Under the pieces are notes generated by a model. That model searched no databases. It was not told where the DNA came from and worked only from the letters and a program-made list of their open reading frames with translations. From Anthonomus grandis grandis (taxonomy: Eukaryota > Arthropoda > Insecta > Coleoptera > Curculionidae), in contig NC_065567.1 of assembly GCF_022605725.1 (NCBI RefSeq), forward strand, positions 36,187,127 through 36,251,126: 64,000 bases of DNA. Direction: 5' to 3'. Position numbers and translations under genes: made by a program. Below are positions 20,660 through 32,344 of the stretch, piece after piece. How positions within the stretch are numbered: position 1 is the stretch's first letter; each line of letters starts with the position of its first letter.

Positions 20660-23460
20660 TCCTTCTCAAGTATTGCTTCTTGCAGAGATTCTTGACTTTA
20701 GTCCAAGGGATATTATTAACCAAGCATGCTCATCTCTTCCAAATTTCGAGATTTATCCTATTCGAGTTTTCATGATCAAGGATTTGATAGATGTGGTTTT
20801 TGCGGTCTACTAGGTTTAGTCTTATTTCGCCTCTATTATATTTCCTAAACTAAAAGCAGTCTTGATGTAGTATTTTCTCAGCTTGATCTTCCTTTGATTT
20901 TATGTTCTTCTCATATGTAAAATGGTCTTAAGTCCACCACATTCGTGGGATGTGCTTATTTCCTGTAAATTTAGCCTTCTGTATGGTGATGGTAATGAAC
21001 TTATTCAGTAAACCTGTTGTGAGTTCCTACTTATGTTTTAGTTCTTACTTTCTTTCTTTTTTCATACTCCTCAATGAGTTCGATAGTTTTCACTTTAGTA
21101 GATGCAGATTAATTATGCTTATATTGTCCAATATGTGTAGGTTTTCTGTCCACCAATCTTCTTATACCTCTGTTGTCACTAATAATAATTACAGTTTTCC
21201 ATACTCGGTCAGAGTGCTACTCTGCCTCTATTGTTATTCCTTCTTTGCCTAAGTTTATACCCTCGGTATAGTGGACTGGTGGTTGATATTGTCTAGAGAG
21301 CAACTTAAGTTATTGTTACTAAATCTCTCTATAATTCAAGATAATAGCTGATCTAATTAACAAAAAAGATAAGTATCAAGTAATAATTTAATTTAGCTTT
21401 AGCAAACACGAACCCGCCTACATGAAATTACCCGTAGGTTTGCAATTGTTAATATAAATATTTTCGCCGAAGAAGATCCCATCTCAGTTTATTTGAATGA
21501 CAAACATCCTGTGCTTGACTCGTTGATGTTATTACTAATCGTTGTTCTTCGTCTTCAAGTTTAAGTGAACTCGGCGTGTCATTATAGTTTCTCGTAAAAT
21601 TAACAATTTTTGCAATGCTCTTAGTAAGAATTTTGAGAAAACTTATCGATTTGTTCTTTCGCAACGTTGCATAATATTCGTTTGTTGATTTAATTTGGTT
21701 TTGTTACCAGTGGCATAGAATTTTCATCGTTAGCTATGTAAAAGGAAATATTAAACAATAAGCAAGTTATTCGCAGAACCGCACCACAACATATCACTTA
21801 AATCGTTTTTTACCGAGTTACGTCATAATATTTTTTCGCTGGAATGACGTCATGTCTAACAGCTGTCAGAGTCTAAACAGCTGCGACGTTTTCGTTGGTA
21901 TTGAATTTGTTTGAAAATGGAATTAAACCATGAAAACACCAATTTGTCGCAGTTTTCACAACATTTTGAGTCTAAACCCAACTATTAGGGGGAGAACTGC
22001 TGCTTGGCTTTTCCCCAAATAGAGGGGGACACAATTATTTAATTGTGCCACTGGAGAGTACTAGTGGACTGTACTTGTTTATTTTCTATGTTTATCGAAG
22101 GACCACAGCTTATATGGCGCTGAACCAATTAACTTAATAAATGAAACAAAACTTTACCAAAACAAAATATGCTCATTTATTAGATCCGAAGACAGGAAAA
22201 TGGAACAGTTATTCATTAGAGTAGTTGTAAACTATGAATTTGTTCATATTGTGTTCATGTTCGTCTTTGCTGTCTTTTCGTATACTTAATTTTCCCTTAT
22301 TTACACTTACTTTTCTTCTTAGCAGGTAACTTCACTCTCTTCTTACTAACTACTAACAATGGTGCTTATACTCTAATTACAGTGGGTTAATTACTTTAAC
22401 CTATTGTATCAATACACGACGACCGAACTCATAACTATCGACATAAATACAGGTAGTTTTAACTGGGTTTAAAGTATAAGGGTGCTTACGGACCTTTCTA
22501 GGTCACTAAAGGTGTAAAGAGAGAGAGAGAGAGAGAGAGAAAAGAGAAAAACCCGTCTTGGGTATTAGGGGTAATAGAGATAATAGGGAAAACTTCCGTG
22601 AGCAACTTCTCACTCCGATCGCGACTCGACTTACACATTACTTCTCGACGACAGTGCCTCAACTCGACTGTACACTGCAACTTTTGGACTAGTATTTAGC
22701 CATTAAGAGTCTGGAAAGAGAGAGAGACCCATATAAGGTTTTAAAGAGTAAAGGGTATACGGGTAACTCGTGAGCCAACCTGATTTTTACAACAACTGAG
22801 ATCAACTTTGTGACTAAATTTTGACCGTGCGACCTTTTTACCAGCTCGTTTTACTTAGTGGTAGTAAAGATGTTCAATAATTGCCTCTTTCATCAACAAG
22901 GGATGTGAAAACGGGCTTGAGACTTAAGAGTCTGACAGTTTTATGGCAATTTATGGGTTATATTTGTTTTCTTTAAATGTTTTAAACGTTTCAAAGTAAC
23001 CACTTCAAATTGATTATTTTCTGACCTGTGGGAACCTTCTAGAAATCGATGATGTCCTTAAAATTATGAACATAGACCAATTAAAAAATAAATACATCTC
23101 CATGACAGAAAAGGTTGTTGTTGGGTTATTTCCCAACACCAACCACATAAATTTTTAAGGTCGGATCTAGATCCTAAAGAGATCCAAATTAGTTTGCCTC
23201 ATTCCAATTATTTTTCAAAATGCATAAACAATTGCAATAAATACCTAGGCAAATTATTCACTGATTTTTAAACCGAAATTACACAAAATATATCATTTTT
23301 TTTAATTAATTAATTAACTTTTAGTACTACTTTTACTGAAGGAAAAACAAAAATTGCAGTAATTAGTAATTATCCCAAATTTCTCATTCTCAGAGTTACT
23401 CAACGCAAATAAACTTTATAACACAGAGAAACTAAATAAAGTTGAAGAATTAGTCCATTC
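20660..23460. other. No supported gene; AT-rich with a (GA)n tract
   Basis: A GA dinucleotide tract of about 22 bases lies near 22519-22541. A consensus TGACGTCA lies at 21845-21852 with TTACGTCA at 21818-21825, followed by a 23-codon ORF starting near 21917 (MELNHENTNLSQFSQHF). A GGTTGTTGTTGGG to CCCAACACCAACC hairpin lies at about 23113-23145. None of these is enough to call a gene. Minus-strand open stretches at 21449-21664 and around 20700-20880 have no motif I recognise. Confidence 0.4.
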
Positions 23461-23535
23461 TTACAGTGGAGTTAATAATGTCAATGGGTAACTAAAAATA
23501 CTTCGGTCATCCTCCACTAAATTTATTTAAAAATG

Positions 23536-23576
23536 ATTAATCCGACATGTTTCGAACGTGTCCATCATCAGGATTA
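23536..23576 (-). other. Hammerhead-ribozyme-like motif of Penelope-element type
   Basis: On the minus strand the order is UAAUCC, CUGAUGA, a short UGGACACGUUC hairpin, GAAAC, AUGUC and GGAUUA. This gives the two core boxes (CUGAUGA and GAAA) and a GUC cleavage triplet, with the flanks able to form stem I. The register leaves one base bulged if the C of CUGAUGA is kept in the core. Such minimal hammerheads are known at the ends of Penelope-like elements. No RT or GIY-YIG reading frame is visible beside it, so it may be a terminal fragment. Confidence 0.4.
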
Positions 23577-23735
23577 CTATAAAAGAACCAAGGAAACTTA
23601 TAAGATATAGACTCAAATTGTTAAATTACAAAAGGTATTAAAATTACTTACACAAATTGAGGGGTTTGGTCAATACATCTTATAGATATAGCGCCTCCGA
23701 CAAGGTCAAAAGGTTAAAACGACTAAAAATTACAT

Positions 23736-23787
23736 CTACAATAATGATAAAAAGCTTAATTAATTAACGAATAAATAATTGGACGTT
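23736..23787. repeat. Left arm of a perfect 52-bp inverted repeat flanking the pogo element
   Basis: The arm begins CTACAATAATGATAAAAAGC and ends ATAATTGGACGTT. Its exact complement lies at 26353-26404. Weaker similarity (ACGACTAAAAAT) continues outside on both sides. The pogo element at about 23871-26275 sits between the arms. Confidence 0.85.
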
Positions 23788-23870
23788 AAACACATAAAAC
23801 TTACATTAAGATACATGAGAATGGAAGTAAACCTGGATCTAGAAAAACATTAAAATCACATCATTAGAGT

Positions 23871-26275
23871 CGATTGGGGGAAGTGTGGGCAATTTTGTCT
23901 TTTTTTTATCGCATAAAATAAAAAATGTAAAAGTCAAAATTGTATAAAAAAATATTTATTACGTTTAGGTATGCCTAATAAATACATAAACATAATATAC
24001 AGTTAAACTTAAACATTTCTCAGATAATACAAAAAAAAGTTTTTAAGGCAGTTTGCGCACACTTGTCCGCAAATAAGGGTAAGTGTTCGAAGCTTTAGGT
24101 ATAAGTGTACGCACTAGTTTATTGACACAAATCGCACACAAAAATTCCAGTTTCGTACGATGTGCATGCTTCATGCCACCACTCCGAACACTTGGGACGC
24201 TGAATCTAATTTTCACTGGGAGACTCTTCAAAATTTTCACTGCAAAGTGGGCAAAAATATTGTTTTATATTTTCATTTAAAATTTTCTTTTTTACGTCTC
24301 TTTTTTTTAGGGTAGACGGTCCCGCTTGGGGAAAAATACTGCGCAAATTCATTATTTTTTTCTTTTTATTACTTTTTTCTTCGTCCATTTTTTGTTTATT
24401 TTCTAAGTCTTCTTTAAAAGGACTTGATGCGACAATTTCAGATTTTTGGGCCTTTCTATTTCTCTTTTGCGAAACTGATGCTTTTGGAAAAGGGCTAATA
24501 GTGATCAGAGCTACATGGTCATCTACCTTCTCCTCATTGGTCGCAGGAAGTTCGGTTGTTTCATTTAATTCTTCAGCGTTGGTGGTTATCTCCTCTTGCT
24601 GACGAATATTTTCAACATCAGTTACCGAAGCGGGCAGAAAGTCATGTTCTTGGAAAATGCCGTCATTAAACGGAAATATCCCAGTGACAGAAAAACCATA
24701 TGCAGCATTCCCAACTGTTGCTACTTGTTTGTAGGCCTCGTTAAAAAGGTCAGCTATATATACTGCGTTATTGCTCTTCTAGGATGTTGATTCATCCAGC
24801 GCTCACATTCTACAGAATATTTAGCTTTTAGAGGACCAAAAAAACTTTTGTCTAGGGGTTGGATCTTATGGCTGGTGCGTGGAGCAAGTGTAAGAATTTC
24901 AATTCCCAATTGTCTGCAATAATTGGATGCCTCTAGGTTGATGTGCGATGAATGGTTATCCAATATTAATAAAACTGGCGCTTCTTTTTGGGGACGGGCA
25001 TGATCCTTAAAGTGATACAGCCACTGCCTAAACAAGTCTGTGTTTATATATCCTGAATCGGATACCATACCAACACAGCCAGTTGGCCCTGCATCAAAGA
25101 GTTCACCTTTCATCCTTTTCCTGGGAAAAATAAAAGCGGGAGGCACATATTAACCAGTAGCGCCCATGCAACATATCGCTGTTACTGTTATGCCTCTTTC
25201 TGCAGATACAACCTTACTTACTACTTTTTTGCCCTTTGCTGACACTACTCTAGGAGTGTTCTTTGGAACTGTGCTAATCCCAGTTTCATCCATGTTGTAA
25301 ACACGACTAGCATCAAATTTATATTTTTTTTTCATAAAGCAGATTTAAATTTATGAAAAATCTATCCACTTGAGCCTTATTAAATCCTATCGCTCTGGCA
25401 AGACTTGTAGGCGTTGATTCGCGTAGCCCCAATTGCTGGTGTTTTTTCAGGAATTCTGCAACCCAATCGCGTCCTGCCATCTTAGAAACTTTGTTAAATC
25501 GATTACGAATATTGTTAATTTCGGCATATTGAAAAACTAATCTGCGTAAGGTATGGATTGTAATACCATAAAACATATTGTCCATAGCTAAGCAATACTC
25601 AGCGATTTCGCGCTCTTGCTCGTCAGTAAATGTTGGTCTAAAGCGGCCTAGCGAGTTAAGGCCAGTCTTTTTCTTAAAGCTGACTTACTAATTCCAACTC
25701 GTTTTGCGGCTCCTCTTTGGCTAACACCTTGACCAATTAGGTTTCTCGCTTCGTCTATTTGGGCTTGAGTCACTAACGTTTTTTGGTTTTTTTCTTTGGT
25801 AATTTCGGGGCATTTTGCTAAAAAATAAAGAAATATAAGTAAATGGAAGAAGACGGGGCAAGTGTGCGCGCGTATACTTATACGCGTATACCCTGCGTAC
25901 ACTTACCCCAGACAACAACAAAAAGATAAAGTAAAGTATAAAAATAAGAAAAACATATAAAAATCCAATGAAGGTAAATAATTCTCTATTGAACCTTCTA
26001 TACACTATATTAAAACCGGATTTATCTTTATAAGTACACAACCTATAATACAAAAAGAAAATTGCCCAAAAATTTTAAGAAATAGGTTAAAATTTATATT
26101 TTGCACGTGGCTGAAAAAGAAAGACGGTAATAACCCATCGCACATCTGTTTCTTAAAGGTGATTTAGCCGTACTGATCATAGATCATAAACGTGGTACTG
26201 ATTTGCATGGCAACGGAACTCCGCTCCCTACTATTTTCGTAAAGATATAAGACATGCGCACACTTTCCCACTGCG
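23871..26275 (-). mobile_element. pogo-type DNA transposon
   Basis: The ends are imperfect TIRs: GGGGGAAGTGTGGGCAATTT on the left (from about 23876) and, inverted, GTGGGAAAGTGTGCGCATGTC on the right (to about 26275). A further GTGTGCGC/GCGCACAC motif occurs next to the right end and inside it near 25860-25910. Between the ends is a single transposase gene on the minus strand. Exact termini are uncertain by a few bases. Confidence 0.7.
24119..25813 (-). pseudogene. pogo-type transposase with C-terminal zinc-finger module, disrupted
   Basis: The chosen start at 25813 (MPRNYQRKKPK) has an AAAATG context. Next come a psq-type HTH (GVSQRGAAKRVGISKSALRK), a CENP-B-like second HTH (GLRESTPTSLARAIGFNKAQ) and the DDE core: VYNMDETGISTVPK, LLILDNHSSHINLEA and HKIQPLDKSFFGPLKAKY, with 35 residues between the second and third Asp. 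The C-terminus has a Lys-rich linker and CPLCSENFEESPSEN, PKCSEWWHEACTSYETG and VCDLC, a PHD-like Cys/His module seen on many insect pogo transposases. Breaks: a frameshift near 25780, one near 25670, an A-run slip near 25325, a TAA at about 25150 and a stop near 24204. Confidence 0.85.
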
Positions 26276-26351
26276 CACACTTACGTTTAATGACTCTACA
26301 ACAATTTGTTCTTAGTTCTTGTTTACAAAACAATTATCGTCAACAATTATT

Positions 26352-26404
26352 CAACGTCCAATTATTTATTCGTTAATTAATTAAGCTTTTTATCATTATT
26401 GTAG
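26352..26404. repeat. Right arm of the perfect 52-bp inverted repeat
   Basis: Exact complement of 23736-23787. Distance between arms is about 2.56 kb, nearly all of it pogo element plus short flanks. It suggests the pogo element inserted into the spacer of an older foldback structure or a terminally inverted element. Confidence 0.85.
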
Positions 26405-26724
26405 TTGCCATTTTTATTCATTTTTAGTCGTTAATTTATTGTTTACTATTATTTGTATATCTTATCTTTCCTTCTCACATATTATAGATTTTATTAGCGG
26501 CCACAGAACACAAATATATAGAGAAGTGGTGGTTGCATACTGATAAAAATTCTTCTGACAAATCAGCTAGCGTCCTCTCGCTTGGCAACGGAAACTAACT
26601 TGACAGTTTGACCTGCCTAATTGGACCAATCAAAGTGGTAGAAAGGCGCGGCCAGATTAAGGCGGGAAATCAATTTTCATTTAATCTGACAATCTTATCA
26701 TTTAATCGTAATATCTAAAGCAAA

Positions 26725-26775
26725 CGCCTAATCAAAAAGGTTACTCATAGAGAAAACTGCCTTTTTGATTAGGTG
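26725..26775. repeat. Hairpin with 16-bp arms, MITE-like
   Basis: CGCCTAATCAAAAAGG (26725-26740) pairs with CCTTTTTGATTAGGTG (26760-26775) with one mismatch. Pairing extends weakly outward (AAGCAAA against GTTAGC). The loop is 19 bases. It may be the core of a small palindromic MITE, but I see no clear ends. Confidence 0.6.
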
Positions 26776-28139
26776 TTAGCATCAGATATTGATCTGAATA
26801 AAAATAAAACTTTTCAGCTTTATTTTACATATCCAAATGAGTATTACTGGAATAATCTACTACAGTGCACTGACAACATATCACCAATTGGACAAATGGA
26901 AATAAAACAATGTTAATATAAACAATTATAATAATATCCTCATTTAATATGTACTTGTATCTGTTTCCTAAAGTGAAAAGAAAAATTAAACAGATTTTAA
27001 AATTACTTAAATTATCTACAAAACAAAATAACATAACAATTTTTTAGTATAAACATACATGTATCACTTACATAGTATATATTTGTTGGTGTCTTATAAT
27101 ACTAACAACATGTTATCTTGGAACTACAATATTAATAAAAACTTAATTCAAGGACAGATGTTTACATAAAATAAAAAGAAACTCTTAAAAAAACACAAGT
27201 TGTAAGGACAAAATTAATTCTGATCCATTCTGGGTGCTTAGGTCTCTTAGTCTCTATACCTATGTCTCGTCTCAGCGATCACAGGAAGTGGTATGATAGG
27301 AGGATGAAATAAAATAAAAAAATAGGCAGTGCAAACCTTATAAATTAATTTACTAAATGATTCATGTAAAAAAAAGACAAAATAAATGTTTAAATGAATA
27401 TGTATTTATTGTATTGTAAAGTCAGTAGTATCAGCATTATTAAAATTTGTGGAGAGAACTGATCAGAAGAAATTCTATAGCTCAAAGTCTTAATAAAATT
27501 TACATTGCATATCGCTCCCCATTTTTTTCTTGTAATGGGAACTGAAGGAAATTAAAAAAATCTTTTATAACTGTTTCTTAGAACCATTTAAAATATACAT
27601 ACTCTTACATAAAGGAAATTGTCAGGAAAATTTTAAATCAATTTTTAATTGTTGAATAGAAAATGAGAGGCCAGATTTTGTAATATGTATTTATAATAAT
27701 CAAGTTAAAAATTTAATATTTGAAAAGTGAAACTTCTTCATTGAAATCAACTGAATTTGATTTTATTAAAGACTAAAGATTAACAATATAAAAACATAGT
27801 AGTAATAAACAAAATCAGATTTTCTTACCAGAAACCTGGAATTGCTTGCTGCAAATCAATTAAAACATTACTTCCAATATTGAAAGCAACATTTTTAGAA
27901 AAAGTCATGAATTTAAAATAACATCCTTAAAACAAATAGCAAACTTAACCCACGCTTGCATTCATTGAAATGAAAAACAAACTCAAATGGTATGACAATG
28001 ACAAATGATGTTCTATCAGTCAATTTCAGCAACTGTCTGTCAGCTCTCTGTCAATTTTGCCAAGCAAGATGGCCGACATACGATTCCGATATTCACCATA
28101 CAACCTTCATACATGTGTTAGTGGCCTCGGGAGACCGCT
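26776..28139. other. AT-rich spacer with no supported gene
   Basis: No recognisable coding or repeat family. Near the right edge TCAGTC (about 28016) is followed 50-60 bp later by CAAGATGGCC (28067-28076), a good animal start context whose frame stays open until the transposon at 28142. That is too little to call a gene; see the findings. Confidence 0.4.
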
Positions 28140-28141
28140 TA

Positions 28142-30845
28142 AGTCCAGTTCAGAGATCTATTAGAATCTTTGATGTATTGCAGATGCCGCACTAACTAGT
28201 CCGTGCGCCTATGTCGTATTTATTGTCGCATGATACACATGTTTAAATAGCAAAACTTTATATTGTTTATCTATGAAATCATTTTAAATATACGTAAAAC
28301 CCCATGTTTTATACTATTTTTTATTCTTCGTTCGAAAATGTCTATTTTTAGAAAGAAAATAATATAACAAAAAAATAATATCAAAAAATTGACCGCGGAC
28401 TAAAATCCAAGCATCTTACAAAATAATTTAAACACTTCCAGCACTCACAGACTTGTCACCTCTTTTTAGCCAGTCTATTAAACAAAGATAAAACACCTGC
28501 GTTCTGGCGATTCCTACTTTAGGCTGTGTAAGAAGTGATTGTGTATCTCTCTCTATCCCACTGATTTTGAGAATTACAGGGCCGTACCCAAATAAATTTT
28601 TGGGCTGTTTTTGTATTACTTTCGACGTCTTTCGAAATTGGCCTGTATTCGTCTAAATTTTTTGCAGTTTTTACTGTGAGGAAGTGTGTTTTTTTATTTG
28701 TGTTTGTGAATTTGTTTTGGTATTATACCCAAAAAAAGACCTTAAAATGTTTCGACCCTGGGAAAATAGGCAGGAAAATTTGGCAAATGAAGAGGAAAGT
28801 ATTTGTGCGGGTTTATGGAGACCGTGGGTGCACAAGAAATACAATAACATTTGTGATAAAAACAATAAGAGTGATCTGGACAGTGATTTAGTTGGACAGT
28901 GACATAGTTCTGATAGTTCATTTTCTAGGGTTGAGGAAGCAAAAAGAAGCAAGGGAAGTAGAAGCTACAGGGGAAAAGTAAGCAGTTTTAAAACGTAATT
29001 GTTTAAGTACAGACGCCAAACAAATTTATCTAAAGGTCTATAATAATCTAAGGAATGATCCTCAGACTTCAAATGATTGTAGTGCTTTGCAAAAAACAGC
29101 GTTTTTAACAGGGGTTCCCTATAGTACAATATGCCTGTAAAAAAGGGATTAAAGACAGAATAAAAAGGAATGATGCAGGACAATCAAAGGGACTTGACAC
29201 GGATATTGCCAAATTGCTAAGGAAAGGTGTGTATTGTAAATACAAAAACAATGAGGTTCTGACCATAGAGATGGTAAGGACACCTTATCAGCAAGGGACA
29301 AACATTTCTCAGTCTCAACCGTGCGGAGATACCTGATAACACTTGGATTTAAGCTTAAGATGGTTAACAAAAGAGCTGCTGTAATGGAATTGTCAGGTGG
29401 TGTATAGAGAATTTAAAGAAAATTTAAAAAATTTGGGAGGAAGAAAGATCCATATATTATTTAGCCGAAACATGGTATGAAACATTTATGATTTCCATTC
29501 TCTGGAAAAAAGTCCCTTTTTTGCCATAATTAAACAAGTCTAAAATTTTGTTTTTACAGCTTACTGCCCCTGTTGTCCTTCAGCGACACAATAAAGACTG
29601 CTTCTTCCTCCATTCTCTGGAAACAGTTGGAATCTATAGCGGCAACAGAGAAACTGTTTCCTTCCTTAATGGAAAAAACTGCTAAAAAACAAAGGCCAAA
29701 AAAACAGAATTTAGAAAATTGTATTAACTCTTTGGGCCAGATTCAAAAGAGTGGTTAAATTTATAAAAATATTTAGTATCTTCACTGTAGTTTTAGGATC
29801 CAGTATACTTGAAATGTAGTGTTTGTCATAAGATTTTTAGTGTTTAGTATAAGCATTTATTTTTGTTAATTTTCATCTAATCTCTCCTAATATGCACAAT
29901 AACTAAATATGAGGCAAACAAATTAATGAATATTACATTCAGGATGAAAAGTGTGTTTTTTTTATAAGTAAAACTTGTGTCTTTTACATGCATAAGATAT
30001 AGACAGCTAGATGATTTTTAATGTAAAAGTTTATTTTAAAAAATATACTTCCACTTTTCTCACTACATAATTACTTTTTATCAAAAGAAGTTGGTACTAA
30101 ATATAGAGATGGGGGTTTTTATGAGTATATTATTATAATAATATATTATAATATGTAATAATTAAAAAAAAAACAATAATAAAGACCATTGAATATGGCA
30201 GCCAAAATCCCCATTCAAAATCACCACCAAGTAAAAATAAATCTCAATACCCAAAAAAAGGAAATATATAAAATTTGAAGACAAACCAAAAAATTTCACC
30301 CTTTTGTGCCAAAAAGTAAATATTTAGTGCCTTAATCCACAGAAAAAATGGGCCTAAGTAATTCGCACTGATGGCGCTAAAAACTAAACTTATTAAATTA
30401 AATTTTTTTGTTAAACTCATTTTACGTACTTAAATCTTATAATTAAATTAAATATTATCTTGCTATCAACTATCCAGAATTTCTAACTTAATAAAACTAA
30501 ACCCAAAAATCTCGGATAATAAAATTTTAAATACAAATAAATTTTAAGGCCGGACCTGTGCAACTTTTCACGCTTGAGTGGCTGTGACTGAGGTCAGACA
30601 TCTAACAAAATAGTACGTGGGCGCATGTAGTCAAATTTTACGAATCAAATGTATAAATTCTTAAAAAAATGCTTAAAACATTTATTTATTTATTGGAATG
30701 ATTAAATATCGTTTAGAATATTACTTCATGACTCTTTCCACATAAAATTTTGCGATTCATGCATGTTATGTGACAATACAAGCAATACCGGCACACGGAC
30801 TATTCGCGGCACATCAAAGATTCTAATAGATCTCTGAAATGAACT
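28142..30845 (+). mobile_element. DNA transposon of IS630/Tc1/mariner type, longer copy A, TA target duplication
   Basis: Imperfect TIRs of about 115 bp begin AGTCCAGTTCAGAGATCT on the left and AGTTCATTTCAGAGATCT (inverted) on the right. They share ATTAGAATCTTTGATGT, an AGTCCGTG block, GTATT.TTGTC.CAT and GCAAAA.TTTA. TA flanks both ends (28140-28141 and 30846-30847). The 2704-bp interior carries a broken transposase. The same family occurs at 49916-51108 as a deletion derivative in the opposite orientation. Confidence 0.85.
28746..29480 (+). pseudogene. Transposase of copy A, catalytic Asp lost
   Basis: The N-terminus MFRPWENRQENLANEEESIC and an acidic Ser/Asp stretch are shared with the other copy. 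Then come RNCLSTDAKQIYLKVYNNLR, DCSALQKTAFLTGVPYSTIC (an HTH-like region), YKNNEVLTIEMV and VSTVRRYLITLGFKLKMVNK. The block YYLAETWYE near 29455-29481 matches the DETW catalytic motif of IS630-like transposases, but the Asp codon reads GCC (Ala) at 29464-29466. The frame shifts several times and a stop interrupts at about 28900. Downstream, an acceptor-like TTTTTACAG at 29552-29560 opens a 60-codon Lys-rich frame (to 29758) whose role is unclear. Confidence 0.65.
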
Positions 30846-30847
30846 AT

Positions 30848-32220
30848 AACAAACGCTTAAAGCGCCTTATACAGTGACGTCATGACTTGATTGCTCGAAT
30901 GAGATGTCTTAAAGACTTATGACTTTACAAATACGTCACAAGAACACACATTTTTCATTTCATCATATTGGCAGCATTGATAATTTGATGCTGTCAAAGT
31001 TTGACAAGTCTCATGACGAATGTTAAGTTGGGCACACACTTCAAGGACATAAGTGACAAAAACTTGTAACGATGGTGTGAGTTGGTCGTTAGAATCTATT
31101 TCCGGTCAGTTTGTCACTAAATTAATTTTGATGAATTAACTAAAAATAGAGATGGTATTCATAACCAAAATAGAAAAAAGTTTTATTGAATGATGGTATT
31201 CGGATCGAGTAGGTGTTTCATACTTATCGCCTCCCAACCCCGTCTGAAACATCTTAAAATGATTGGTAAAGATTCAAAATGGAAGCCACTGAGATTGAGC
31301 TTTAACAGGAGAGTGACCGTTGTTTATAAATGAATTAATTTTTTTTGTGAATGACAGCTTTATGATGGTCGGAGAAATCTTACGTGATGATATGACTTAA
31401 TTCATACAATATTAGTTGATTCATACAATTATTAGAACTCAACATGCGAACAAATTTGATATTATTCATTATTTGTAATTCTTATATTACCCCAAAATCT
31501 GAGTTAGATGTCCTAATATCCTAAACACAAACTAGATGATTTATAGGAAAACTTACCACCGTCTTTTATTTATAATTAATTTCTTACCTAAACCTCATTA
31601 ACAGACTTCTCCTATCAGTTCGTGCAGGCAGTGAGGAATTGTAGGTTACTTTCATAGGGGATCTGATTAGGGTTGATCTTTGGTCTTTGATTGTGTACCC
31701 CCATTTTAACGGAATCTTGATGTAGTATTTTATTGCAATACAAAAACAATCTAGTTCTGTAAATCTTAAGAAGTTCAATCGCATCTGAACATTCCTATGG
31801 TAGACGTATTGTTGGTGTGATCATTGGAGGTTAATAAAAGTAATAATATTACTGTGAGGCACATCTACCTGGTCGCACAAGGCTTCTTTGAATTCTTTCA
31901 ATCAAATCAAATCGTCGCGGCAGCCTAGCGAATAAGTCGTGTTTATGTTTGTTGCAAAATGTTTGACAAAATTATAGTTTTTCGGCTAATTAATTATAAG
32001 TTCATTGTTGAAGGTGCTTTGTACTTATAAGTGTATTAAAATTTACGGTGATATTATACGATCGTAACAGTTTTTGGTTCCTCTCATTTTGCCTGCTGCT
32101 GTGATTGATCTAGCAAAACTAACGACTCACCTGTCTGCATTGCCAATTGTAGTTATTTATCACATGTTTTGTATATTTTACACTAAATTCCTATGGTCAG
32201 GTGTATATATATGGTCAACA
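30848..32220. other. No supported gene
   Basis: AT-rich spacer between copy A and the next LINE. A 66-codon minus-strand open frame at 31584-31784 has no motif I recognise. I see no repeats or TIRs. Confidence 0.4.
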
Positions 32221-32344
32221 ACAGTTCAGTCAAGTATGGACTTTTGATGTGTTTGTCTAATGCTGGTTTGTGCATTGAGTCAACGAAGTAGCAAAGTAAG
32301 GACTTTCGTTAATTTATTGCCGCTGTGATTTTGAGTTTCTTGTC

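Noticed and set aside
22498..22680. 60-codon minus-strand frame across the GA tract
   Set aside because: The Ser/Leu/Phe-rich part comes from the (GA)n repeat, with no motif elsewhere.
31584..31784. 66-codon minus-strand frame
   Set aside because: No recognisable domain; AT-rich context and no splice or promoter signals that I can support.
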